Part shown: positions 10,797 through 20,420 of the stretch, piece by piece
Layout of the letters: the number at the start of each line of letters is the position of its first letter
Position numbering within the stretch: the first letter of the stretch is position 1
Origin: Locusta migratoria
Taxonomy: Eukaryota; Arthropoda; Insecta; Orthoptera; Acrididae
DNA length: 64,000 nucleotides
Reading direction: 5' to 3'
Assembly (NCBI GenBank): GCA_026315105.1
Contig: CM048745.1
Span: 759,887,006 to 759,951,005 of the forward strand
Position numbers and translations under genes: made by a program
Notes under the pieces: model-generated
What the model saw: only the letters and a program-made list of their open reading frames with translations
What the model was told of the DNA's origin: nothing
The model's database searches: none

Positions 10797-11992
10797 TTCA
10801 TCTACATCTACATACATACTTCGCAATTCACCGTAAGGTGCGTGGCGGAGGGTACACTGTACCACTTCTGGGCATTTCCTTTCCTATTCCACTGCCAAAT
10901 TGAACGAGGAAAAAAAGAATGACTATATGTCTCCGTAATGCCCTAATTTCTCTTATCTTTGTGAACTTTAAGCAAAATGTAAGTAGGCGGCAGCAAGATC
11001 GTACTACACTCAGCTTCAAATTCCGGCCCTCTAAATTTCCTCAACAGTAATTCACGAAAAGAACGTCATCTTTCCTCTAGCGATCCCCAATTGAGTTGCC
11101 GGAGCATTTCCGTGACACTCGCGCATTGGTCGAACCTACCGGTAACAAATCTAGCTGCTAGCCTCTGAACCGCCTCTATGTCTTCCTTCAAACCGATCTG
11201 CTGCGGGTCCCAAATACTTCAGCAATACTCAAGACGTGGTCGTACAAGCGTTTTATACGCGGTCTCCTTTACAGGTGAAGTACATCTTCACAAAATTCTC
11301 CCAATAAACCGAAGTCGGCTGTCCGCCTTACTCACAACTGTCCTTACATGCTCGTTCCATTTCATATCGCTCTGCAACGTTACGCCTAGATATTTGAACG
11401 ACGGGACAGCATCAAGAAGCTCACTGCTAATGCTGTATTCGAACATTATAGGATTGTTTTTTCTACTCATGCGCATCACCTTACCTTTTTCTACATTGAG
11501 AGCCAGCTGCCAATCTTCGCACCAACTAGAAATTTTGTCTAAGTCATCCTGTATGCTATTAAAGTCAGTTACAGACGACACCCTCCCATACACCACCACA
11601 TCATCAGCAAAATGCCGCAAATTACAACTTACTCTGTCCATCAGATCATTTATATAGATAGAAAATAATAGCGGTCCTATCACACTCCCCTGGGGCACGC
11701 CTGACGATACACTCGTCTCTGATGAACACTCGCCGTCGAGTACAACGTACTGCGTTCTATTACTTAGGAAGTCTTCCAGCCAGCACAAATCTGTGAACCT
11801 ATTCCATAAGCTCGTATCTTCGTTATCAGTCTGCAGTGTGGCACCGCGTCGAACGCCTTTTTGAAGTCGAGAAGAACACAATCCGCCTGTTGCCCTTCGT
11901 CCATGGCTCGCAAGATGTCATGTGAGAAAAGGGCAAGCTGAGTTTCACATGAACGATGTTTATAGTTAAGTGGCATATTATGCCTATAGAGA
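10797..11992 (-). pseudogene. Jockey-type LINE, reverse transcriptase and 3' UTR
   Basis: Minus strand. The reading begins near 11970 with ETQLALFSHDILRAMDEGQ and the palm A block DFKKAFDAVPH. A frameshift near 11860 leads to a long open stretch (11881-11288) with WLEDFLSNRTQYVVLDGE, GVPQGSVIGPLLFSIYINDL, the intact catalytic FADD and FKYLGVTLQSDMKWNEHV. Downstream, 11019-10828 gives the C-terminal KFTKIREIRAL in another frame. The 3' end at about 10797-10860 carries the CATCTACATCTACAT-type tail seen with related LINEs at 52790 and 57915. The 5' end is cut near 11992, where the palindromic element begins. At least two frameshifts make it non-functional. Confidence 0.88.
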
Positions 11993-12048
11993 GCGATCAA
12001 AAATTATATAATACACATTTACTTCAGCCAACATCGCTAGTTTATTTT

Positions 12049-12080
12049 TCCGGTTTCGATGAACTATGTCATATCTTCAG
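12049..12080 (-). ncRNA. hammerhead-ribozyme-like motif, left arm
   Basis: The minus strand reads CUGAAGA, then a stem-loop with an AUGA/UCAU stem, then GAAACCGGA. Both conserved core blocks are present. The short stem III should close with GU; the final U is A here, so activity is doubtful. Confidence 0.55.
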
Positions 12081-12561
12081 AATCAATTTTTTATAAAAAT
12101 TTTCTCGTATTTTCACTGAAAAAAAGTTATAGAGATTGTTAAAATCTGTAAAGTCCTGTTTTGAATACAAATAAGATAAAAGTTAACAAAACATGTAAAA
12201 AACCTTTGGGACTCACCTAAAATAAATACATGAGAACATGGAAATATAAGAAGAACAACATTGTCAAACGATTAAAATTTGCATCACCAAAGTGGAGTCT
12301 TCTTGTTACTTGTGGCAAGAACAGAAACAATTTTTAAATGTACAATACAGGTAACGATTCACTTTGGTGATGCAAATTTTAATCACTGACAATGTTCTTT
12401 TTCTTATTTTTCATTTTCACAAGTAACTCTTTATTTTATGTGAGTCCCAAAGGTTGTGTGCATGATTTGTTAACTTTTATCTTATTTGTATACAAACCAG
12501 GACTTTACAGAATTTAACAATCTTTATAACTTTTTACAGTGACAATTAGAGAAAATTGTTA

Positions 12562-12595
12562 CTGAAAATGATGATATAGTTCATCGAAACCGGTA
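12562..12595 (+). ncRNA. hammerhead-ribozyme-like motif, right arm
   Basis: Reads CUGAAAA, stem-loop, GAAACCGGUA. The 3' core and stem III are intact, but the first block has CUGAAAA instead of CUGANGA, replacing the essential G. The two arms have therefore lost different core positions. Confidence 0.5.
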
Positions 12596-12689
12596 AAATA
12601 CCAACAAATAAACTAGCAAACGTGGCTCAAGTGATTGTGTTTTACATACTTTAATTTACGCGATCAGGCCCAGTGGACCGCGCGATGAT

Positions 12690-13020
12690 ACAATCAAGAC
12701 GATTATTCGCTGTCTGTTTCCAGTTCATCCAGGCCTAAAATTTTTGCAGGTCTTCTCTTATTCCGTCCCAGTGGTCTTTTGCCTGTTGGTATCATCTCAA
12801 TGTCCATCCTAGGCCATCGCTTCTTCTTCATGCGTACCACATGCCCTGCCCATTCCAATCTTCTACTTATCATCAAGCCCACAATGTTTCGTTCACTACA
12901 GAGTTGTTACAATTCTATATTGTGGCTTCTCCTCCATTGTCCTGTTATGTTGTCTTTAACCGGTCGAAATATTCTCCTCAAACATCTCTTTTCGAAGACT
13001 GCGAGTGTGTTTAATTCCTG
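12690..13020 (-). pseudogene. LINE reverse transcriptase C-terminal fragment (RTE-like)
   Basis: Minus-strand translation in pieces gives TLAVFEKRCLRRIFRP, then LEWAGHVVRMKKKRWPRMDI and GKRPLGRNKRRPAKI. These are the blocks that close many RTE-type reverse transcriptases (AGHVVRM, then a basic GRPK-like stretch). Frames shift between blocks. No TSD found. Confidence 0.7.
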
Positions 13021-13151
13021 AATTCATGAACATTACATAACACAAATGTCTTCCGTTCAACGCTGAAGTAAAAAGCTTATATGTTAAGAGGCGCGTTTTT
13101 TTAAGTAATTACCGTTTTGTTGTAGACACTAGTAGTTGGAGCACCTACCGC

Positions 13152-13369
13152 GCCGGCCGCGGTGGCCGAGGAGACTGAGGCGCTTCAGTCACGGTCTGCA
13201 CGGCCACTACGGTCGGGGGTTCGAATCCCCCCTCGGGCATGGATATTTGTGCCGTCCTAGTTCGTAAGTAGTTCATAAGTAGTTTGTAAGTTTAGGGACT
13301 GATGACCCCGTAGTTAAGTCCCATAAGCTATACAAACATTTGAAACTTTTTTTTTTTGAAGCACCTACC
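13152..13369 (+). mobile_element. tRNA-derived SINE (family A), full length with TSD
   Basis: The cleanest plus-strand copy. The head is gccggccgcggtggccgag (A-box region). The B box is ggttcgaatcc at about 13220. The body has cgtcctagttcgtaagtagt and ttagggactgatgacccc, and the 3' end is aaacatttgaaac followed by a T run. Flanked by the 12-bp duplication agcacctaccgc at 13140-13151 and 13370-13381. The tRNA-like head implies an internal RNA polymerase III promoter. It inserted just upstream of the mariner relic at 13470. Confidence 0.95.
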
Positions 13370-13469
13370 GCAACGAGCGCGTGCGTCGTGCACCGGCATG
13401 CCTCTGGAACAACTGTAGTCGGTTTCAGCTCTGTAGCTAACCTGTACGGTTCTGTTCTGTGCTTTCAAA

Positions 13470-13900
13470 ATGTTTAAGGCTATCAACTCTCCCGCAGTGT
13501 GTGAGGTTCGGTCAGTGATATGGTTTTTGTTACCATGGAACACGTCTGCTGCAGAAATTCATCGACAGTTTTGCGAAGTGTACTATGATACTGTTATAGA
13601 GGCAAAGTGCGTAAGTAGGTACGAGAATTCAAAGGTAACTGTGACAGCGTCCATGATGAGGACCACCCCGGTCACCCATGTTGGGAGGTTTCAGCTGAAG
13701 CGAGGATTCGTGAGAACAGGAGCTTCACAGGAACAGGTCTCTCAAACGAATTTCTTGACGTGTCGAGATCAGTGCTTCACAGTACGGCAGTGAACTCTTG
13801 GTTATCGGAACAGGCGGCAAGATTGTATGAAGAGGGTATTTTAAAATTGGTTCAGAGGCATGGTAAGTGTTTGAACATATTTGGCTAGTGTGTCGATAAA
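13470..13900 (+). pseudogene. mariner transposase relic, internally deleted
   Basis: The N-terminal part at 13470-13690 reads SPAVCEVRSVIWFL and AAEIHRQFCEVYYDTVI, the paired helix-turn-helix region of insect mariner transposases. The sequence then jumps to a C-terminal piece at about 13795-13890 reading SWLSEQAARLYEEGILKLVQ, RHGKCLN. The central catalytic domain is missing and both pieces contain changes and frame breaks. It resembles the relic at 29686-30375, which is deleted in the same manner. Confidence 0.8.
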
Positions 13901-14269
13901 AATATATGTACTTCCTAAAAATAAAATTACTTTTTTGAAATAACCTTTCGTTGTGTTCTTCTGTTCAAAGGTACTTAAACAACGCTCCTCGTTAAATCGT
14001 TTATAAGTATATCTTTAACGCAGTGTACACTTGTGTGCCTCTTTTATTTTCCGTACATAATTCATAAACCACATTTACACATGGATGCTAAAGTGTTATT
14101 TACGCTCTCTCAATGGTCCAGGGAAACGTATCATTTAAGAATTACGCTAACGTTTACAGAATTTGCAACACTAAGAAGGAAACCTTTGAATTAAATGAAT
14201 TTAATACCACAGATTAGATACTTGAATATAACAAATGATCGCCTCTTCAAATCTGTACATGTCCTTGAG

Positions 14270-15320
14270 CTCAACTATTCAGTATGTCGTGTGGCCACGG
14301 TGCGTTGAGATTAGTGCTGCTGTACGCCGTGGCATTGATTCAATAAGGTTCTGAATACGTTTCTGAGGCATTTTCCTTCACGCAGTTTGTATCTGAGCCC
14401 AAAAATCCGCGAAACTATTTACTGGAGGACAGAGACGCACCAGATGCCGACTAACCATATCCCAGGTATGTTCAATGGGCGACATGTCTGGCGAACGTGC
14501 AGCCTTGGGATGCACTGCTACCTGTCACTCTTCGAAAATGACCTGAACATTCCTCGTAATATTTGGCCGTGCATTGTCCAGTCGAAATGTGGTCTGAGAA
14601 GATGTCATAAGCAGGGGGATTACACCAGCCTCCATAACGATCGTGAGGTATCAGCTGCTGTAGATAGCGCCCTCAGTAAGTAGGTGAGATCTATGTTGCC
14701 ACCAATTCCATCCCAAACCATCACAACTGCTATTTGTCCGCTACGCCGCTCTATGGTGCATCTAGGTTGCACTCACCGCGGTACAGTCGAAAACGTATGC
14801 GGCCATCAGTGTAGATCATGGTGAATCGGGACTCTTGCGAAAAGATTTCTCAATACGCTAGTGACGGTGTTACGTGTGTTGCAGTCGGAGGATCTTGTGG
14901 TTTCTGGTTAATGTCATGCGAGCAATATGTTTAAACTGCAATGAACCGACGATGCACTCAAGAAGACATGTTAGAGTGTTTTGGCAACGTTTCAGCAGTG
15001 TTGATACCGTTGTACAGTTCGTTACATCCATGCGGACTATGTGACTGCCATCCCGAAATGTGGTCATGTCCCGTGGTCCAGTTCTCGCTCGTCGCTGCGT
15101 ACGACCTTCCTCTATCCCTACTTCCACACAGGCATCACCGTCGTAGCAATATACCCTGTTCGAGCCGAAATGTCTCGGTCTGACAACCCCTTTACCCACA
15201 GACCGATCATTCTCCCCCGTTCTAACTTGCTCGCATGCCAGTATGGCTCCCTTTGACGTCTTATGGCTCCCTTTGACGTCTAGGAGGCATTGTTTCCTCT
15301 TTATGTGACAGCTCTGCATC
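14270..15320 (-). pseudogene. Tc1-like transposase pseudogene
   Basis: Minus strand, from 15320 down. RARTGPRDMTTFRDGSHIVR is near 15115-15055 and LTRNHKILRLQ near 14900. The catalytic half follows in fragments: a VMVW-like block near 14720, LDNARPN near 14580, RSPDMSPIEHTWDMVSRHLV near 14510-14450, and the closing RIQNLIESMPRR near 14360-14320. The order and DNARP...SPD.PIEH signature are those of Tc1 DD34E transposases. Several frameshifts and stops make it inactive. Confidence 0.82.
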
Positions 15321-15730
15321 GACTACACTACGCACAACACCGACCATCTCGGAGCGACACTAGAGGGCTCTGCTTGGACTACGTGTACCCCATCTCGCTG
15401 TCAAACATACAACTTATTGCTACACATCCGTCGCCACTTCAACTAAGTGTGGCGGTATTTGGACAATTGCTTCTCGGTGTTGGTTTTTTCACTTACGGCA
15501 GTTTATTTACAATTTCAGAGTAATCTAAACTGATGAACAGAGTAATATGTACATGCAAATATTTTATTGACATTTCATTTCAAGTCGTAGTAAAGAACGT
15601 ACTATCTCTCCTCAAAATGATTATTCAAAAGATTTTCCTATTCAAAATTATTTTTTGGAAACCTACAGAATATTTTTCTAGTTTTCAAAATGACAAGCCA
15701 AGATCCCACATTAATAATTTATTTATTGAC

Positions 15731-15767
15731 GACCAGTTCCGGTGCTCTGTGTCACCATCATCTGGTC
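15731..15767 (-). ncRNA. hammerhead-like motif, left arm, degenerate
   Basis: The minus strand reads CAGAUGA, a GGUG/CACC-type stem region, then GGAACUGGUC. Both core blocks are changed (CAGAUGA for CUGAUGA, GGAAC for GAAAC). Confidence 0.4.
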
Positions 15768-16748
15768 ACGTATATGTTACATCTTGTCATCTGTCAAAAA
15801 TATAAAAGACATGCAGGAAATAACGTAAAAACATTTAAAAAAGACAAGAGACACATCACAGCTAAGCATTGGATCAGCTTGAAAATAAACATTGAGTTAT
15901 TCCTATACCTAGACCTTAGCAATTATAGGTAGCTTTTATGAATTGGGTTACAGTGCACCTAGACCTTGGATGATACCTACATCAATCTGAACATTTCCTA
16001 TACATTTGCAACCTAGACATTTTGTCAGCCTCATAACTTAGACAGTGGCAATTCCAAATAGATTAACCTTTATTATAAGAACAATTTTCTTTATTATAAA
16101 TGTATATGCTTCATCTGTGATGCCTTCATCTAATTTTATTGATTGACACCAATTTTAACTCCTTTAAATACAAGAATTACATATTTGTTTAAGGATTGTC
16201 ATCTTAGGAGGAGTGTTGTCTCCCATCCAGTACCCCTCTGTTCTTTCTAGTAGGTCATCAGCACTACAACTTGTATTGGTTTGCACCATCCATCTTGTTA
16301 TACCGTTTCAGCGAATTGTAAACTGTAATTATTATTGATAAAAAAATTTAAAAAAAGAAAAAAGAAATGTAGTATGTGGTTGTAATGTCACCCATACGTA
16401 GAATATGGGTTTCATCTAACACTAAAATTATGACGCTATTTGTTTTTATGCAATAACTGACATCTGTGAACCAGCTTGCAAACACTATCCATCTATGATG
16501 CTGCCAACTTGCGCCAAAATGTAAACTAGAATCTTCAGAGCTGTCAATATTTTGTAAGCTGTCATGTTTTTAACTGATGTATTTTTTATATAGTGACTAA
16601 GTGCAATGTTGCACTTGTTATTTTATACCCAAATTTTTAACAAGGTAGGATAAGTGCCTCTTAATCCAAAATGTACGTTATTTTTTTACGTTATTTCCTG
16701 AATTTTTTTAAATACTTTTGAGAGATGACCAGATTATAATATATATTG

Positions 16749-16788
16749 GACCAGATGATGGTGACACAGTGCACCGAAACCGGTCGTC
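16749..16788 (+). ncRNA. hammerhead-like motif, right arm
   Basis: Reads CAGAUGA, then a GGUG...CACC stem, then GAAACCGGUC with an intact 3' core and GUC cleavage triplet. The first block has A in place of U at the second core position. The other arm shares this, so the change predates the palindrome or is family-specific. Confidence 0.5.
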
Positions 16789-16969
16789 AATTAATAAATT
16801 ATTAATATGCGATCTTGGCTTGTCATTATGAAAACTATAAAACGATCAGATCGCCTCCAAACCCGACTATATCAGGTAATCAGAAGAATACGCTGTGTTA
16901 TTGTTTTACAGCTACAATTTTTGAGATACCAATAATATTTTCAACAATAAGCGCTGTGGTCGCCCACCA

Positions 16970-17760
16970 AAAGCCGTTCGAAGTGGTATCTGAACGTGTG
17001 TGACACCTTCTTGATATGGAACCAAGGTGAAGAGGATTTAAATGATTTCGTGTTACAGCTAAATAGTAGTACTCCAAACATCAAATTCACCATGGAGAAG
17101 GAGAGTAAAGGACTACTGAATTTCTTAGTTGCATTAGTAATTAAACGGGCGGATGCGACCTAAGGGCACAAGGTCCTCAGAAAAGATACACACGCACCGA
17201 CCGTTACCTGCATAAGAACTCGAAGGCGTCATAAAAACACTTGCGGACAGAGCTAACAATATCTGTGAGCCAACCTATTTGCAAGAGCAAGTGAATCATT
17301 TGTGGACGGCTTTTAAGTAGAATGGTTATACTGATAACGAGATCAACCGAGCACTACATCCAAATAGAAAAGTGTACGGAAATAGCCTACAGCAACAACC
17401 ATCTACTGGAAAGATTTCCTCCCATTCATCCATAATATGATGGACCGCATTGGCAAAGTGCTGGTCAAGTTTCAAGTGAAAACTATTTTCAGACACACTA
17501 CGAAAATAAATAAATATGGCACAGTGTATCTAAAGACAAAAAAAGCGTCAATACACGCTTAACGGTACACAGAAGGAACTGTCGTTTGTGACATATCGAC
17601 AAATCAGCAGTAGCAGAACATGTATTTCAAAACGGAGTACATGAAATAAAGTTTGGTGATATGAGCATTCTAGCAAGGACTTCGCACTATTATACAAGTA
17701 TGTACAGAGAGGCTATTGACATGCACAAACACCAAAATTTTAATAGGAAAGAAGAAGGTT
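16970..17760 (+). pseudogene. Penelope-like element, reverse transcriptase and GIY-YIG remnant
   Basis: Plus-strand pieces match a Penelope-type protein. VCDTFLIWNQGEEDLNDF near 17000-17055 corresponds to the YVDDTF.IW catalytic motif, with the first Asp lost. KFTMEKESKGLLNFLVALVI is near 17083-17142. DRIGKVLVKFQVKTIFRHTT near 17440-17500 is the linker before the endonuclease. The closing EIKFGDMSILARTSHYYTS is near 17645-17702. Many stops and frameshifts. Downstream, 17895-17920 has a TATA-like tatataag, and a degenerate hammerhead-like motif follows at 17948, as expected for the 3' terminal repeat. It is a different Penelope lineage from the copy at 33462-34496. Confidence 0.78.
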
Positions 17761-17895
17761 GAAATTTGACAAGACATAGCGGTCGACTTTGCACCAATCA
17801 CGTGACAATCGATTACCTGTAATCGAGAGAAGTGGCGATAATCACAGATAGTTGCATAGTCGGCAGAACGTGACGTGTGGTGGCGCCCTTTGTCT

Positions 17896-17908
17896 GCTCT
17901 ATATAAGC
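17896..17908 (+). promoter_or_regulatory. TATA-like box in Penelope terminal region
   Basis: ctctatataagcgg lies in a GC-moderate stretch between the Penelope remnant and the hammerhead-like motif, where an element promoter is expected. Inference from position and sequence only. Confidence 0.35.
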
Positions 17909-17947
17909 GGCAGCTCCACCGCCTAGAAGCCAGTCGTCGACTCACCT

Positions 17948-17982
17948 CAGAAGATACTGTCCGCAGTTGATAACGAATCGTC
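17948..17982 (+). ncRNA. hammerhead-like motif, degenerate
   Basis: CAGAAGA, a stem-loop, then CGAAUCGUC. It matches the family layout, but GAAAC is GAAUC and the first block is altered. It probably marks the 3' terminal repeat of the Penelope relic upstream. Confidence 0.35.
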
Positions 17983-18472
17983 AGGGGGAAGAAGTGTTAC
18001 CGATAGACCACAATTTAGACCGGAAATTTTAATTGACGTCAACGCCGACTGTGATGGCGTACATGTTATGATATCTCTAAATTGCTATGTCAGAACAAAG
18101 AAGTTTTGAGTTAATCATTTGTGTGTTTTTGTAATTGCATAACTATTATAAATATCTTACATACAAAAGAGAACCGTTGTTAATCTAAATTTAATACAGT
18201 GTTTTATGTATTTATTTAGTGCTATTGTAACCTATCTGAGTCATTTACGTTAATATCTATAATGTAAAAGTCTCGTATTTAAACATCTTACAAAATCTGT
18301 TCAGGCGTTAGTAAGCCGCCGCTTGTCGTGCAAGTAATCTTGGAAGCCACTGAAGTCTGTCAAGCATGCGTGCAATTCTGAATTTCATAACAGTCGTAGA
18401 ACATTCGCCACTAGAAATAGTTATGATGATTCTAAACAGTAAGAAATTTAATGTAAAATACTTATTAAGTTA

Positions 18473-18666
18473 AATGTTCAAATGTTTGTTAAGATTAAAG
18501 GACTTAACTACGGGGTCATCAGTCCCTAAACTTACAAACTACTTATGAACTACCTACAACTAAGGACGGCACAAATATCCATGCCCATGGATTCGAACCC
18601 CCGACCGTACTGGCCGTGCAGACCGCGACTGAAGCGCCTCAGTCCCCTCGGCCATCGCGGCCGGCT
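18473..18666 (-). mobile_element. tRNA-derived SINE (family A) with TSD
   Basis: Full-length minus-strand copy with a slightly diverged B-box area. Flanked by the 11-bp duplication ttattaagtta at 18462-18472 and 18667-18677. Confidence 0.93.
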
Positions 18667-18883
18667 TTATTAAGTTATGAACAGCCTTATCGGCAATGTT
18701 TCTACTTACTAAAGGCCTGTAACATTTACTGTCTCCAAATAGCAAGTTAGTTGAAGTAAACTAAGGAAGTACAGTAGAGCCTTTAATCATAAGAGAATAC
18801 ATAGATTACTTATTATGCAACGTTTTAAAATAACTGAAGTTTATTGTACACAACGTTGTTGCCTATCGATCATTTGAAGGACA

Positions 18884-18955
18884 GTGAGCGAAGTGGCGCA
18901 GAGGTAATACACTAAACTCGCTTTCCGAAAAACAGCGGTTGAAACCTGCCACGAT
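18884..18955 (+). mobile_element. tRNA-like SINE head (family B)
   Basis: gcgaagtggcgcagaggtaa and the following 45 bases match, in reverse, the tRNA-like head of the second SINE family at 23770-24044. Only the head is present. Confidence 0.5.
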
Positions 18956-19178
18956 AGTCAAGTGATTGTAACATGTGCCTAAATTTTAAAGCTACGTTCT
19001 CGCTGATGTGTTACATTCAAAACAGTTCAAATGTTTGTTAAGCTTCTGGGACTCAACGGTGGCGTCATCAGTCCCAAAACTTTCAAACTACATATTAACT
19101 ATTAATTGATAACCAGTGCTATTAGGACGCTGTGTAAAATTATAGAGCCACACATAGTGGTGTGGTCATGCGTTTATT

Positions 19179-19206
19179 GATGCGTTTCGATAAAAATCAT
19201 CTTCAG
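19179..19206 (-). ncRNA. hammerhead-ribozyme-like motif, left arm
   Basis: The minus strand reads CUGAAGA, U, a GAU/AUC stem with a UUUU loop, then GAAACGCAUC. Both core blocks are intact. Stem III is weakened (GCAU where the other arm has GCGU). One extra U sits between the first core block and stem II, as in the other Penelope-type motifs here. Confidence 0.6.
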
Positions 19207-19269
19207 AGTAATGTTCAGCAGGGCCTTGGCGCCATACACTTTTATTATGTAAACCCCATTCCATGATTC

Positions 19270-19296
19270 GTAAGGTGATTTTTATGGAAACGCGTC
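19270..19296 (+). ncRNA. hammerhead-like motif, right arm, degenerate
   Basis: Stem II and GAAACGCGUC are present, but the first core block reads GUAAGGU instead of CUGAAGAU. Confidence 0.45.
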
Positions 19297-20036
19297 AATA
19301 AACGCATGACCACATCACTATCTGCGGCTCTATAACTTTATACAGCGTCCTAATAGCACTGGTTATCAATTAATACTGATGTGGGCGCATACCTCATTCA
19401 CGACTTCATGTCACGTCTGCAAAACTTATTAACTAAAGACAACACAAACATCCATTTCCGAGGGGGGATTGGAACCTCCGACGGGGAACGGCCTCTCGTA
19501 TCGGAGCACATCATACATATGTATGCCGTCTAGAAAGTCAGCCGGCTTACTGCTGAACTATACAATCAAACAGACAACAATAGCATGGAATATTCTTAAT
19601 ACAAGGTGACATATGAAAACAAGAATTTTAAAATTTCTTATGAAGTCACCAAACACCGAAAACCTTTAATTATTATAATATTTACAATAAATACTGTCTT
19701 TTATTAAAATGCAAGTTGCCTTGTCTGCTGTACCAGCCGTGAGCTATGGAATGTAGAATATTTTACGTCTTGTATGACGAAATAGGAAAAGAGGCCTCTT
19801 AGACCCTTTAAGCAATCGCGAGCATTTTAAGAAGAGTCACTATAGTGCTACTACCGCTTGTTGCGCTTGTTAAGGTTGAAATTTTGAGAGACCAATCAGG
19901 TAACATGAGTTTATTACGCATATGTCTTGATAAATTATCACTACCACGAAATTAGAAAAACTGGAATTCATACGGAGGGTAATTAACAGTAGCTCTTCGT
20001 ACCTTTCTGCATTGCTGCTTGCTATGCAAACAAATT

Positions 20037-20081
20037 TGTGTGTGCGCTTGTATGTGTGTGTGTATGTGTGTGTGTGTGTGA
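20037..20081. repeat. (TG)n microsatellite, interrupted
   Basis: TG-rich tract with tgtatg interruptions. Confidence 0.9.
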
Positions 20082-20284
20082 AGGGAGGGAGGCACGGGAG
20101 ACTACAGGAGGATGTGACCAGGTCTGGAATTACTTCACTCTTCAGAGATTGCTCTTCGGCATTGGGCCCCAATTAAGTCGCATATGTCGCTAATCTTTGG
20201 CCCCAGTGTCCCATGTTTACGAATGCCAGAACATAGGACCCGCGAAATTCCAGTCCGATATGATTTACATCTATTTCATAATTG

Positions 20285-20420
20285 TTCATAGCCGTTCTCC
20301 GTCGGAGTTTGAGTCCTCCCTCGGGCATGAGTGTGTGTGTTGTTCTTAGGATATGTTAGTTTAAGTAGTTTGTTAGTATAGGGACCGATGGCCACTACTG
20401 TTAGGTTACAAACATTTGAA
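20285..20420 (+). mobile_element. tRNA-derived SINE (family A), 3' part
   Basis: Starts in the B-box region (ggagtttgagtcctccctcg), continues through gtttaagtagtttgttagta, and ends acaaacatttgaac. The 5' half of the tRNA head is missing or unrecognisable. Confidence 0.75.

Larger units (their letters stand above)
12000..12659. mobile_element. palindromic Penelope-derived mini-element with hammerhead-like motif in each arm
   Basis: Nearly the whole 660-bp element is an imperfect palindrome. The left arm is about 12009-12297, the right arm about 12356-12644, with a loop of about 58 bp. Each arm carries a hammerhead-like core near its outer end (12049-12080 minus, 12562-12595 plus). Outside the arms, gcgatca occurs at 11993-11999 and 12660-12666 as a candidate 7-bp TSD that agrees with the arm limits. 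There is no coding sequence. Interpreted as two Penelope-type terminal repeats joined head to head; the palindrome and motifs are seen, the origin is inference. Confidence 0.75.
15676..16840. mobile_element. palindromic Penelope-derived element, about 1.16 kb
   Basis: Inverted arms of about 150 bp lie at 15676-15830 and about 16680-16840. Shared blocks are aatgacaagccaagatc, ttaataaatt, the hammerhead-like motif and acgttatttcctg. The middle (15830-16680) is AT-rich and non-coding. The right arm abuts a broken Penelope reverse transcriptase that continues to about 17760. Boundaries are approximate; no TSD resolved. Confidence 0.7.
19101..19426. mobile_element. palindromic Penelope-derived mini-element with 8-bp TSD
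   Basis: Inverted arms at about 19101-19216 and 19265-19376 pair almost perfectly (both contain aaccagtgctattaggacgc). Each carries a hammerhead-like motif. A 50-bp tail (19377-19426) follows the right arm. tattaact is duplicated at 19093-19100 and 19427-19434. The insertion target is a family-A SINE, so boundaries are firmly placed. Non-coding. Confidence 0.85.
19023..19555 (-). mobile_element. tRNA-derived SINE (family A) split by a palindromic insertion
   Basis: The SINE 3' portion is at 19023-19092 (caaatgtttgttaagcttct). The rest resumes after 19434 with aaagacaacacaaacatcca and a cgaggggggattggaacctc B-box flank. The 19101-19426 element and its duplicated target lie between them, so this SINE predates that insertion. 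Confidence 0.8.
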
